Shown piece after piece: positions 17,407 to 25,522 of a DNA stretch of 62,426 nucleotides. The notes under the pieces are model-generated. The model did not search any database. It saw only the letters and a list, made by a program, of their open reading frames with translations, and was not told the DNA's origin. Each line of letters opens with the position of its first letter. The stretch's first letter is position 1. This DNA comes from Clostridia bacterium. GTDB lineage: Bacteria > Bacillota > Clostridia > Oscillospirales > UBA644. Position numbers and translations under genes: made by a program. The stretch covers positions 1 to 62,426 of the forward strand of contig JAGAPC010000039.1 in the NCBI GenBank assembly GCA_017623475.1, given 5' to 3'.

Positions 17407-17712
17407 TTAATAAAGCAGATCCAACACTTTGGCTTTGGGTTGAACTCCAACGGTCTGTCCGATGACGGCGCCGTTTTTCAGGGCAACCAGCGTCGGGATC
17501 GACGAGATGCCGAACCGTTGCGCCAATTCCGGCTCTTCGTCCACGTTGACCTTGCCTACCAGAATATCCGGGTTGTCCCGGGCGATTTCTTCCACGGTGG
17601 GCGCCATCATTCGGCAGGGACCGCACCAAACCGCCCAAAAGTCCAAAAGCACGGGTTTTTCGCTCTTCGCGACCAATTCGTCGTAATTTTCCTTCGTGAT
17701 AATCTGTACCAT
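17407..17712 (-). CDS. trxA: Thioredoxin
   Basis: A 101-residue classical thioredoxin with active-site WCGPC (Cys30 and Cys33), VDEEPELAQRFGISSIPTL including the conserved cis-Pro, and the closing Gly-rich strand. It reduces protein disulfides in the cytoplasm. ATG 17712 is chosen because AAAGGACG precedes it and the protein then begins at the usual family position. The FTR-like gene ends 13 bases upstream in the same transcript, so its electrons may come from reduced ferredoxin through that partner rather than from NADPH. Confidence 0.96.
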   Translation of the reverse strand: MVQIITKENYDELVAKSEKPVLLDFWAVWCGPCRMMAPTVEEIARDNPDILVGKVNVDEEPELAQRFGISSIPTLVALKNGAVIGQTVGVQPKAKVLDLLY

Positions 17713-17725
17713 ACGAAACGTCCTT

Positions 17726-17926
17726 TCAATCCTTTGATTTGTAGTATAAAAGGCAGTGGCAGTATCCTTCAAATTCCGGATCGGCGATCTGATCCCGAAA
17801 TTCTTTGCACATACACTTGTTTTCTTCGGTTTTTTCCAACCGGCAGGGGCAATATCCGCCCTTTGCCTTCAGACCTTCTTTGATCTGGGCAACGATTTGC
17901 TTGTCTTCATTCAAACGAACCGCCAT
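17726..17926 (-). CDS. Ferredoxin:thioredoxin reductase catalytic-chain-like protein
   Basis: This 66-residue protein has three CxC pairs: CPC (26-28), CMC (38-40) and CHC (56-58). This is the cysteine inventory of the FTR catalytic chain, where four cysteines hold a 4Fe-4S cluster and two form the redox-active disulfide. The spacing differs from plant FTR (a shorter first gap and a longer second gap), and the chain is short. It is directly upstream of thioredoxin in the same operon, which supports a role in reducing that thioredoxin from ferredoxin. No variable (alpha) chain gene is adjacent. The start at 17926 has AGAGGTG upstream. Confidence 0.85.
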   Translation of the reverse strand: MAVRLNEDKQIVAQIKEGLKAKGGYCPCRLEKTEENKCMCKEFRDQIADPEFEGYCHCLLYYKSKD

Positions 17927-17977
17927 TATAACACCTCTTTCGGTTATAGAATGTCCAATTTTTTGTTTATTTTGCGT

Positions 17978-18565
17978 TTAACTCTTCATGCCTGCCCACA
18001 GGAATACGATGATCTGTGCGGGGATTCCGATGACGAAAATCAGCCAGATATTCAGCCCCGCGGCGAAAAAGACGGTAAAGAAGGCGCACGCCAAAAGCGA
18101 CCAGATCAGCACCGAGACGGTGGTAAACAACCAGCGCTTGCCCCACCACAGGGCGCTGAACACCAAAAGCACGATGCAGCAGACGGGGACGGCGGCGAGG
18201 AACACCACCCACGACCAGGACGGCACGGACGCCACGAATCCCAGGGAGAAATAGACGATAGACGCGATGAGCCACACGGTAACTGCCGAAATGCCGGTGA
18301 TCATCGCCCGATTGCGGCGCTTCCGCTTCGAGACCGGAACGGCGGCAGGCTCGTGATCCTGCGTCAGCATATAATCTACGGTAACCTCAAACAGATCCGC
18401 GATCTGCTTTAAGATGGTTACGTCGGGCAACGATTCGCCCCGTTCCCATTTGGATACGGCTTTGTCCGAATAGTTCAGCCGTTCTGCCAGTTCCAGCTGG
18501 GTCCAGCCCTTTTTCTTGCGCAGTGCCGCAAGATTTTCGGCAAAAATCGGTTTTAAATCGGTCAT
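17978..18565 (-). CDS. Membrane-anchored XRE-family regulator
   Basis: The 195 residues have an XRE helix-turn-helix at about 8-62 (GWTQLELAERLNYSDKAV, then WERGESLPDV), a basic linker (SKRKRRNR), and four predicted hydrophobic helices in the C-terminal half. ATG 18565 is chosen because AAAGGAG lies at the right distance. The gene is transcribed from a consensus promoter that is bracketed by two TCTAC-N5-GTAGA palindromes, which suggests autoregulation and control of the divergent degV gene. In the family, such HTH-plus-membrane proteins often respond to envelope stress. The signal here is unknown. Confidence 0.85.
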   Translation of the reverse strand: MTDLKPIFAENLAALRKKKGWTQLELAERLNYSDKAVSKWERGESLPDVTILKQIADLFEVTVDYMLTQDHEPAAVPVSKRKRRNRAMITGISAVTVWLIASIVYFSLGFVASVPSWSWVVFLAAVPVCCIVLLVFSALWWGKRWLFTTVSVLIWSLLACAFFTVFFAAGLNIWLIFVIGIPAQIIVFLWAGMKS

Positions 18566-18598
18566 GGCTTCTTCTCCTTTCGGGGGAAGGGGTGGGAT

Positions 18599-18613
18599 TC
18601 TACCTGCAGTAGA
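18599..18613. promoter_or_regulatory. TCTAC-N5-GTAGA operator, site 1
   Basis: TCTAC-CTGCA-GTAGA lies in the 5' leader of the XRE gene, about 34 bases before its ATG. The half sites are identical to site 2 at 18773-18787. Confidence 0.65.
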
Positions 18614-18739
18614 GTTGCAAAATATCGATGGTTTCGTTTGCAAAAAACGGTTGATTGGAGAAAAATAAATTCTCCCGTCCGTTCAAAGGGCGGCTTGCTC
18701 CGTCGAAATCTGTCGGAGGGAAAATCCGTTCTTTTCCTT

Positions 18740-18768
18740 ATTATATCACAAAAAACGCGTGTTGTCAA
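18740..18768 (-). promoter_or_regulatory. Consensus promoter of the membrane XRE gene
   Basis: Minus strand TTGACA, 17 bases, TATAAT. Operator site 2 adjoins the -35 box. The leader to the start codon is about 165 bases. Confidence 0.9.
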
Positions 18769-18772
18769 GAGT

Positions 18773-18787
18773 TCTACCCATAGTAGA
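18773..18787. promoter_or_regulatory. TCTAC-N5-GTAGA operator, site 2
   Basis: TCTAC-CCATA-GTAGA, extended by one base each side to TTCTAC/GTAGAA. It lies between the divergent XRE and degV promoters. A looser pair, TCTACCG and CGGTAGA, follows at 18804-18830. Confidence 0.7.
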
Positions 18788-18851
18788 ATTTCTATTTTTC
18801 GACTCTACCGAGAAAAAATGAAACGGTAGAAGGAAAAACGGTAAGGGTAGG

Positions 18852-18880
18852 TTGATTTTTTCTCCAAAAAAAGGTAGAAT
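18852..18880 (+). promoter_or_regulatory. Promoter of the first degV gene
   Basis: TTGATT, 17 bases, TAGAAT. The -10 box forms part of a GGTAGAAT half site matching the nearby palindromes, so the same regulator could block it. Confidence 0.65.
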
Positions 18881-18915
18881 ATTATATATACAGATTGAAG
18901 GTAAGGAGACCGACG

Positions 18916-19803
18916 ATGAGCGAATACGTATTGAGTTGTTGTTCCACGGCGGATATGACCAAGGAACACTTTGAAAACCGTAATATTGAATACATCTGCT
19001 TCCATTATTTCCTGGATGGGAAGCAATATCCCGACGATTTGGGGCAGACCATTCCCTTTGCCGATTTTTATCAGGCGATGGTGGACGGGGCGGAAACCAA
19101 AACGTCCCAAATCAACGCCACGGAATATCTGGCGTATTTCACGAAATTTTTGGAGCAGGGGAAGGATATTTTCCACGTTTCCCTTTCGTCGGGCTTGTCC
19201 GGTTCGGTGCAGTCGGCGAAGATCGCCGCAGAGATGGCGAAGGAGCAATTCCCCGACCGTCGGATCGAGATCGTCGATTCCCTTGCCGCCGCCTCCGGGT
19301 ACGGACTTTTGATGGATCGGCTGGCGGATCTTCGGGACGAGGGCTATACGATGGATCAGCTGAAGGAATGGGCGGAAGCCAACAAATTAAAGATGCACCA
19401 TTGGTTCTTTACCACCGACCTGACCTTCTTCGTCAAGGGCGGAAGAGTTTCCAAGGCGTCCGGCTTCGTGGGGGGCGTTTTGAACATCTGCCCGCTGCTG
19501 AACGTGGATCACGAGGGACATCTGATCCCCCGAAAAAAGTGCATGGGGAAAAAGAAGGTCATCGCCGAGATCGTTGCCCGCATGGAAGAATTGGCAGACG
19601 ACCGCTTGGATTACGGCGGAAAATGTTATATGTGCCATTCCGCCTGCTACGACGATGCCCGCGCCGTGGCGGATTTGGTGGAAGCCAAATTCCCCAAGCT
19701 GAACGGCAAGGTGGAGATCTACGACATCGGCACCACCATCGGCAGCCACACCGGTCCCGGCACCGTGGCGCTCTTCTTCTGGGGCGATAAGCGCGTTGAT
19801 TAA
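18916..19803 (+). CDS. DegV family fatty-acid-binding protein (FakB-like)
   Basis: The 295-residue protein matches the DegV fold: N-terminal SCCSTADMT in place of the usual TDSTADL loop, TSQINATEY, SLSSGLSGSV (about 98-107), the central KGGRVSKASGFVGG, and the closing GTTIGSHTGPGTVALFF. DegV/FakB proteins hold a fatty acid while FakA phosphorylates it. A FakA gene lies at 25523-27160. ATG 18916 has AAGGAG seven bases upstream. It faces away from the membrane XRE regulator and shares operator palindromes with it. The fatty-acid specificity cannot be read from sequence. Confidence 0.92.
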   Translation: MSEYVLSCCSTADMTKEHFENRNIEYICFHYFLDGKQYPDDLGQTIPFADFYQAMVDGAETKTSQINATEYLAYFTKFLEQGKDIFHVSLSSGLSGSVQSAKIAAEMAKEQFPDRRIEIVDSLAAASGYGLLMDRLADLRDEGYTMDQLKEWAEANKLKMHHWFFTTDLTFFVKGGRVSKASGFVGGVLNICPLLNVDHEGHLIPRKKCMGKKKVIAEIVARMEELADDRLDYGGKCYMCHSACYDDARAVADLVEAKFPKLNGKVEIYDIGTTIGSHTGPGTVALFFWGDKRVD

Positions 19804-19822
19804 AATTTAAGATAAAACAAAA

Positions 19823-19856
19823 CCCCCGAAACGCCGTATGCGTTCCGGGGGTTTTT
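19823..19856 (+). terminator. Terminator of degV
   Basis: CCCCCG...CGGGGG stem with an inner ACG/CGT pair, followed by TTTTT. It lies between convergent degV and the YuiD-like gene. Confidence 0.9.
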
Positions 19857-19863
19857 CTTTATT

Positions 19864-20325
19864 TTACAGAACCAAAAAGTGTAATATCACCGCCACGCCG
19901 ATGCCGATGAGGGCGCCCACGGCGATCTGCAGGGGAGTGTGACCGATGAAGATATTCAAGGGCTCGTCGGAGAGGGGTGCTTTCTCGTCGGTGTTCAGGG
20001 TATCGACCACCTTGTTCAGCAGCTTTGCCTGTTTTTCGGTCTCCCGACGGACGCCCACCGCATCCCGGCAGACCACCACCGTCAGAATGGCGCTGACGGC
20101 AAACACGGCGCTGTCAAACCCGGCGTTCAGCCCGCACGTGGCGGCAAGGGCGGTGACCGTCGCCGTATGTCCGCTGGGCATTCCTCCGTCGCCGAAAAGC
20201 CGTCGGATCTCTAATTTTTTATGGATCACGGCGTGGATGACCGTCTTGACGGTTTGAGCCGTCAGCCAGGCGCAAAGGCAGGAAAGAAGGTAGGGATTGG
20301 AGCACAACGCGGAAATAAAATTCAT
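19864..20325 (-). CDS. YuiD-type divergent PAP2 membrane protein
   Basis: The 153 residues match the DUF212/YuiD family: an N-terminal helix, then the phosphatase-like GDGGMPSGHTATVTALA (about 45-61), DAVGVRRETEKQAKLLN, and a C-terminal GHTPLQIAVGALIGIGVAV. Four hydrophobic helices are predicted. The family resembles PAP2 phosphatases but its activity is not settled. It lies 15 bases after the hydrolase gene in a lipid-related operon, which is consistent with a role on a polyprenyl or phosphatidyl phosphate. Confidence 0.93.
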   Translation of the reverse strand: MNFISALCSNPYLLSCLCAWLTAQTVKTVIHAVIHKKLEIRRLFGDGGMPSGHTATVTALAATCGLNAGFDSAVFAVSAILTVVVCRDAVGVRRETEKQAKLLNKVVDTLNTDEKAPLSDEPLNIFIGHTPLQIAVGALIGIGVAVILHFLVL

Positions 20326-20340
20326 GAAAGAGATCCTTTC

Positions 20341-21405
20341 TTAAGCGGGGAAAAGTTCCTGCAAAAAGGCTTTGATCGCTCCGTCGTATTTCTCCGGATC
20401 CTGATAACGGAGCTGGGAATGAACGCCGTCCTCGAACCAGACGATGGTTTTTTGGTCGCTCCCGCATTTTTCGTATAATTTTTCCGCCTCACAGGGGAGA
20501 GAGTACAGATCCCCCGTGCCGTGAAGCATCAGAAGGGGGCGGTTCAGCCGGTCGATGACGTCGATGGGGCCTTTTTTCATGGAATGTCCGGTCAAAAGCA
20601 TCATCCAAGCGTTGATAAAGGGAAGCCCGAACAGGGGCTTTTTCAGCTCGATCATGTGGTTGCGGAAGCTTTCCCAAAAGTTGGGGTACATTCCGTCTGC
20701 CACCATGCCTGCGACGTAATCGGGGCAGTCCTTGTGGGTCAAGGCGTAAAGGGCGCCGGCAGAGCCGATGCAGATTCCGTGGAACAAAATCGTCTCGGAA
20801 TGATGGTTTTCGTGGAGATAGTTTGCCCAGGCAAGCAGGTCTTTATGTTCTTCAAAGCCGACGGTGTTGTATTTTCCGTCGCTTTTTCCGTGGGCTCGGT
20901 TGTCGATGGTCAAAATATTGTATCCGCTTTCGGCGTAGGGACGGGCAAAATAATAATTGTAGCGCAACCCCTCGGTGCGTCCCGCCACTAAAATCACCGT
21001 TTTATCCGAGGAAAAATCGAAAAATTCTCCGTAAAGATTCAGTTTTTCGCTGACGATATGAACGTCCTGCTTTTTCGCTTCATTTGCCCGAAACCATTCC
21101 ATTCCCTCGTCGTACATCCCCTGTTGTACGGGGGTGTCGGCGGAGCAATCCCGCGTCCACTTGGTCTTTTTGGTTCGTTTTAGGTGCATGACGTAAATGA
21201 TGTACCCCACGATGATATTGGGGGCGAGAAACAGGAAAAACACGAGAGAGACGGCGGTGAGTAAAATCCCCCAAAGAATGGGGGCGACGGCGGCAAAAAT
21301 ACTTTGCACCGTGGGGGAAAGCGCCGTGATCCCTTGCATCAGCGAATCCAAAAGGATCCGAAGGGCGTCCCAAAGAGGATCAAAAAGAAATAAAAACGGC
21401 GTCAT
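20341..21405 (-). CDS. Membrane-anchored alpha/beta hydrolase
   Basis: The 354 residues begin with a hydrophobic region (about 1-65, two helices) and continue as an alpha/beta hydrolase. The oxyanion region is LVAGRTEGLRYNYYF, the nucleophile elbow FHGICIGSAGAL places the motif GICIGS where GxSxG is expected, so a Cys stands at the nucleophile position, and the C-terminal acid/His region includes LLMLHGTGDLY and DGVHSQLRY. ATG 21405 follows the plsC stop by one base, with AAAGGACG upstream. Its place after plsC suggests a lipid esterase or thioesterase role. The Cys is unusual and needs confirming. Confidence 0.8.
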   Translation of the reverse strand: MTPFLFLFDPLWDALRILLDSLMQGITALSPTVQSIFAAVAPILWGILLTAVSLVFFLFLAPNIIVGYIIYVMHLKRTKKTKWTRDCSADTPVQQGMYDEGMEWFRANEAKKQDVHIVSEKLNLYGEFFDFSSDKTVILVAGRTEGLRYNYYFARPYAESGYNILTIDNRAHGKSDGKYNTVGFEEHKDLLAWANYLHENHHSETILFHGICIGSAGALYALTHKDCPDYVAGMVADGMYPNFWESFRNHMIELKKPLFGLPFINAWMMLLTGHSMKKGPIDVIDRLNRPLLMLHGTGDLYSLPCEAEKLYEKCGSDQKTIVWFEDGVHSQLRYQDPEKYDGAIKAFLQELFPA

Positions 21406-21406
21406 G

Positions 21407-22072
21407 TTAACGTCCTTTCCGTGATTTTTTCGCTCGGTCTTCCTCAATGCGCCGATGCAGTTCTTCCTGCAATTCCAGGCACTTTCCCCGAACGATGCGG
21501 TTTAATTCGGTCATCTGCTCCCGATTGGGATTTGCGTAGGGACAGTAATCGGAAAGAAGAATGGGCTTGCCGATGATGACGTGGGTGCGCTTGTTCCAGC
21601 CGTAGTTTCCGTCGGTGATCACCGGAATGATGGGCAGATCCGCCCGCTGGGCAATCATCAGATAGCCGGTTTTAAATTCCCGCATCCTTCCGTCCTCGGT
21701 GATGTACGCCTCGGGGAAGATCTGAACCAGCCGCCCCTTTTTCAGATGGGCAACGCTTTCGTCGATAAACCGCATCCCCATGGTGTCACGCTCGGACTTG
21801 ATGCCCCCGAAGATCGACATCCCCCAGGCGGTAAATTTGTGTTTATAAATATCGCTTTTCAGCACCACGTACAGCTTGCGGAAGGGAAACAGCCCGGCGT
21901 TGACGATAAAATCGTACACGTGGTAGTGGTTGGAGACGATCAGCGCGCCCCCCTTGATCCAACGGCTTTGCACCGATTTGTCCTCGTAATAGGTTTTCCG
22001 CTTGAAATAGGCAAGATACAGAGGGTAGCCGGACAACAAGCCGTACCAACGCAAAATTTCCTTATAGATCAT
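21407..22072 (-). CDS. 1-acyl-sn-glycerol-3-phosphate acyltransferase-like (PlsC)
   Basis: The 221-residue protein has the acyltransferase HX4D motif (His49-Asp54 in SNHYHVYDF), a second block GGIKSERDTMG, and FPEAYITEDG in the third block, where FPEGTR is common. It moves an acyl group to lysophosphatidate or a related lyso-lipid at the membrane. Its start overlaps the stop of the acyl-activating enzyme by four bases and the hydrolase starts one base after its stop, so the three are a tightly coupled operon. The basic C-terminus (RAKKSRKGR) may touch the membrane. Confidence 0.9.
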   Translation of the reverse strand: MIYKEILRWYGLLSGYPLYLAYFKRKTYYEDKSVQSRWIKGGALIVSNHYHVYDFIVNAGLFPFRKLYVVLKSDIYKHKFTAWGMSIFGGIKSERDTMGMRFIDESVAHLKKGRLVQIFPEAYITEDGRMREFKTGYLMIAQRADLPIIPVITDGNYGWNKRTHVIIGKPILLSDYCPYANPNREQMTELNRIVRGKCLELQEELHRRIEEDRAKKSRKGR

Positions 22073-23991
22073 GGGCGTTTTTCTCCTATAATTCGCGCAA
22101 AATCGTTGAGACAGTAGGAAAATTGCTCCATTTCAAACTCCAGCGTAACGCCGTATTCCTCGTCGATTTTGCCGAGCAGGGTAAAATAATCCAGGCTCGA
22201 TCCCCCTAAATCGTTCATGAAATGCCCCGTGTCGGTCACGTCTTCCGGCGGGATCTCCAAAATTTCCGCGAAAATCCCACGCAATTCTGCCTTTAAGGGA
22301 GACTCGTCGGCAGGGCGCTCGGAGGGCTCGGAATCGCCCAAGGAATCAAACAATCGGACGGTGCCTTCGGTAATCTGACGGCGGAGCCTTGCGCGGCTGA
22401 CCTTGATCTCCCGGGGAGACAGGATCGGATCGAAGGTAAAATAAATTTCTTTGATCTGATAGGCGGGGGGAAGCTTGCCCGTTCCGTCGGCAATTTCCTG
22501 CAAAAGAAGGGCTTTTTGTTCTTTGGTCAAACCGTTCGGAATTTGAACGACCAAAATCAATTTTTCGTTGTCCTTGTCCCCGGTGACGGTAAAATTTACC
22601 GCCTGGGTCAAGGAAAAGACTTGCTCCGCCAGATCCGGGTTGAGATTTTCCCCCTCGTCTCCGAAGACCAAGTCCGAGGCTCTGCCCGAAATCCGATACT
22701 GTCCCTTTTCGTTTCGCGTCATCAGATCGCCGGTGTTGAACCATTCTCCCATGGGGCAGTCCAACCCGTCCACCGTCATTTTTCCGCAAAGGGAATCTCC
22801 CTTGACCAGCAGCCGTCCGTCACAGTCAATGCGGTACGCCACCGACGAAAAGGGTCTGCCGACCGTCGCCAAAAGACGGTCCTTTATATTTTTGGAAAGA
22901 TCGACGGAGGTAATGCCGATCTCACTCATGCCGTAGCCGTTGCAGAGATGGTACCCCACGCCGTTTAAAAGCTCCAGGGTGGAGGGCTTGATGGGGCTGC
23001 CTCCGGAAATGCAGAAGATCAGCGAATCCCCGAACAATTTTGCCTGCACGTCCCGAAACAGGATCCGGGCGATTTTTTGCCCCAATTTGGGGAAGATCCC
23101 TTGAAGAGTTCGGGAAATTTTTAATCCGGTCTCTAATTTCTTTTGGGTTTTCGGGTCTTTCGACGCTTCCTTGCGGACGCTTTTTTCCACCGCCGCCCAA
23201 AGAAGGGGCACGGCAAAAATATGGGTAATTTCGTGATCCCGAACGGTGCGCAGCAGATGCTCCGGGTTCATGTCCGGGGGGAATACGAAGGTGGAGCCGA
23301 AAAAGGAGTACCACAAAAAGACCGCCTCCAGCCCGAAAATATGGTAGAGGGGCAGGAAGGTCAGATGGCGGATCTGTCCCTTTCGATCCTTTACGATGGC
23401 GGGGTTTTCTTTCATCATCCCCATGACGTTCAAGATCTGCGCCGCCACGTTTTTTCCGGTATAAACGCAGATTTTTTTGCTCAAGGTCGTTCCGCTGGTC
23501 GAGAGGGCAAAGCCGTCGGCAAAGGGGGCGTGGACGATCGGAGCGTCGCCGGTCATCAACGTCTGATAAGAAATCGTTTGCGTGCCGAAATCCGGGGCGT
23601 TCTCCACGCAGACCGTTACCGTCGCCCCCAGGGATTTCAGCGCGTCGGCGGTAAAGTCCGCAGGCTGGCGGAGATTGATCAGATAGGGCGTATTTCCGCT
23701 TTTCAAAATCGCCCAGAACAAAATCATCCATTGGGGCTTATTCTCTCCGTAAAGCCCGATGAATTTCCCCGTTTCCCCCTTCGTATGCAGGGCAATTCCC
23801 CGGGCGGCGCGTTCGATCTCCTCCCGGGCTTGGCGGTAGGTCTTTCGGGAAGACGCCCCAACCAGGGAGGCGTCCACCGTCATGACCTTGTCACCGTGGG
23901 TAAATATGATGTTGTAGATGGTTTCCATCGTTCGGGGGGAATCCGCCAAGCGCCGACAATTCGCCCGAATCTGTTTTTGAAAAGAAGACAT
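22069..23991 (-). CDS. AMP-forming acyl-activating enzyme fused to an acyl carrier domain
   Basis: The 640 residues comprise an adenylation domain (about 1-540) with SGTTLSKK (about 167), NGYGMSEIG (about 350), WFNTGDL (about 414) and a C-terminal segment with SPREIKVSRARLRR that contains the usual catalytic lysine region, followed by an acyl carrier domain (about 565-638) with DLGGSSLDYF, whose first or second Ser (about 598) would carry phosphopantetheine. It would adenylate a fatty acid and load it on its own carrier. PlsC follows with a four-base overlap, an arrangement like the fused Aas acyl-ACP synthetase/acyltransferase. A lipid-recycling function is inferred; a small secondary-metabolite role is less likely. 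Confidence 0.88.
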   Translation of the reverse strand: MSSFQKQIRANCRRLADSPRTMETIYNIIFTHGDKVMTVDASLVGASSRKTYRQAREEIERAARGIALHTKGETGKFIGLYGENKPQWMILFWAILKSGNTPYLINLRQPADFTADALKSLGATVTVCVENAPDFGTQTISYQTLMTGDAPIVHAPFADGFALSTSGTTLSKKICVYTGKNVAAQILNVMGMMKENPAIVKDRKGQIRHLTFLPLYHIFGLEAVFLWYSFFGSTFVFPPDMNPEHLLRTVRDHEITHIFAVPLLWAAVEKSVRKEASKDPKTQKKLETGLKISRTLQGIFPKLGQKIARILFRDVQAKLFGDSLIFCISGGSPIKPSTLELLNGVGYHLCNGYGMSEIGITSVDLSKNIKDRLLATVGRPFSSVAYRIDCDGRLLVKGDSLCGKMTVDGLDCPMGEWFNTGDLMTRNEKGQYRISGRASDLVFGDEGENLNPDLAEQVFSLTQAVNFTVTGDKDNEKLILVVQIPNGLTKEQKALLLQEIADGTGKLPPAYQIKEIYFTFDPILSPREIKVSRARLRRQITEGTVRLFDSLGDSEPSERPADESPLKAELRGIFAEILEIPPEDVTDTGHFMNDLGGSSLDYFTLLGKIDEEYGVTLEFEMEQFSYCLNDFARIIGEKRP

Positions 23992-24000
23992 AGATTTAAA

Positions 24001-24153
24001 GAGTGAAGATAGGAGAGTGAAGAGTGGAGAGTTAAGATATAATATTTTGCATTTTGCTCTGCCTCCCCCCCCGCCTCAGGGGCGAGGGGGAGGGGGACCG
24101 CCTTTGGCGGTGGTGGGGGTTAATTTTGCATTCTGCATTCTGCATTTTGCATT
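24001..24153. repeat. Composite heptad-repeat element A
   Basis: GAGTGAA/GAGTGGA-type heptads (24001-24036), a TGCAAAA-class unit, a GC-rich hairpin (CCTCCCCC...GGGGGAGG), a CCGCC...GGCGG hairpin, then four heptads of the TGCAAAA/TGCAGAA class ending at the stop codon of the transporter gene. Confidence 0.75.
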
Positions 24154-25484
24154 TATTCTTTATGCTCTTTTCCCATGTACGCAATCGACTTTGGCAGGAA
24201 GAACGCCAAAACGAAGGCGGTCATGCAGGCGGCGGCGATGACCAGGGTCATGTAGGGGATTCCGCCGTTCTGCTTCAGCCAGACCAGCATGGGACCCGAC
24301 GCCAACCCTGCTGCCGTTCCTTCAAACAAGCCCTGGACGGCGAAGTACATGGACGAGGCGCAGATGCCGGTGCGGGCGTTTTCATCCGCCGCCAGCTGGG
24401 AGGGCACGGTGTAGGTAATCGAAAAGAAGGTGCCCATGGCAAAGGACACGATAATTCCGCCCACGAGCGCCACGGGGGTCATGATATTCATGGGGAGGTT
24501 GCGGCAGAAGAACATCAGAACCATGGCGAAGGAATAGACCAAAAGACAGTATTGGAATCCGAATTTGATTCCCTTTTTCTTGACTAACTTATTGTAGATC
24601 TGCAGGGTAAAGGGCACGGGGGCGAAGGACGACGCCATAACCAGCGTCATGTTCAGCCCGGTGGAGGAGAAATATTCGTTGATTCCGCTTAAAAACAGCT
24701 GAAGCCCGAAATTCATTACCGAGGCGCAGATCATCCAATAGATAAAATCCTTATTGCGGAAGGAGTAGGTGATGGATTTGATGAAATTGACCCCGCGGGC
24801 GTCCTTTGATCCTTCGGGGATCCCGTCCTTGGTGGAGGGCTCTTTGATCATAAACAAGGGGATAAACATACTTGCCGCCAGGGGGAGGAATAACAGAGCA
24901 ACCCAGCGGATGTTCATCCGGCTGACGTTGACGAACACGGGAACCAACGCAAAGGAGATGGAAAAATAAACCACGTCGCAAATGGACTTTACGTTGGACA
25001 AAAAGAGCCGATCCTGGTCGTTGTCCAAAATTTCCGCAAAGGTGGCGTAGTAGGTCACCATCGTTAGGGTGTAAGCTCCGTAGAACAGGCAGAGCAGAGA
25101 CGCAAACCAAACGGTGTTCAGCACGGTGGAGCCGTTGTTCAGGGGGATTAAAAACAGAAGATAGGCGATGATCATGGGGATATAGCCGATCAGAATCGCA
25201 GGACGGCGGCGCCCCCAACGGGTTTTGAGATTGTCGGTAAAGGACGCCAGAGGAATGTCGATGATTCCGTCGATTGCCTTTGCCACCAAAATCAGCGTTG
25301 CCCAGATCCCGGCGATGACCAGGTTTTTGTCCGTGTAGGTCCAATACCCCACGTCTTCCGCGGCGAAGCCCCCGGTCAAAAGGGCGGAGCATAAGTACGA
25401 GCCGACGATCATATTCAGCATATTCACGCCGATTCCGGAGCATCCGTAAAGGATAATCTGCCATTTTTTGGTTAGAGTTTTCAC
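24153..25484 (-). CDS. GPH-type major facilitator transporter
   Basis: A 443-residue protein with about 12 hydrophobic helices. The loop after helix 2, SFTDNLKTRWGRRRP (about 81-95), is the glycoside-pentoside-hexuronide/cation symporter signature (D..RTRWGRRRP). The domain runs full length to FLPKSIAYMGKEHKE. Such proteins import sugars or glycosides with Na+ or H+. Its neighbours are lipid genes, so a lysolipid role as in LplT is conceivable, though the signature favours sugars. The start is GTG at 25484. A heptad-repeat element begins at its stop codon. Confidence 0.88.
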   Translation of the reverse strand: MKTLTKKWQIILYGCSGIGVNMLNMIVGSYLCSALLTGGFAAEDVGYWTYTDKNLVIAGIWATLILVAKAIDGIIDIPLASFTDNLKTRWGRRRPAILIGYIPMIIAYLLFLIPLNNGSTVLNTVWFASLLCLFYGAYTLTMVTYYATFAEILDNDQDRLFLSNVKSICDVVYFSISFALVPVFVNVSRMNIRWVALLFLPLAASMFIPLFMIKEPSTKDGIPEGSKDARGVNFIKSITYSFRNKDFIYWMICASVMNFGLQLFLSGINEYFSSTGLNMTLVMASSFAPVPFTLQIYNKLVKKKGIKFGFQYCLLVYSFAMVLMFFCRNLPMNIMTPVALVGGIIVSFAMGTFFSITYTVPSQLAADENARTGICASSMYFAVQGLFEGTAAGLASGPMLVWLKQNGGIPYMTLVIAAACMTAFVLAFFLPKSIAYMGKEHKE

Positions 25485-25522
25485 GTTGTTTTTCCATCCT
25501 TATATAGAAATTCGTTTTTTGG

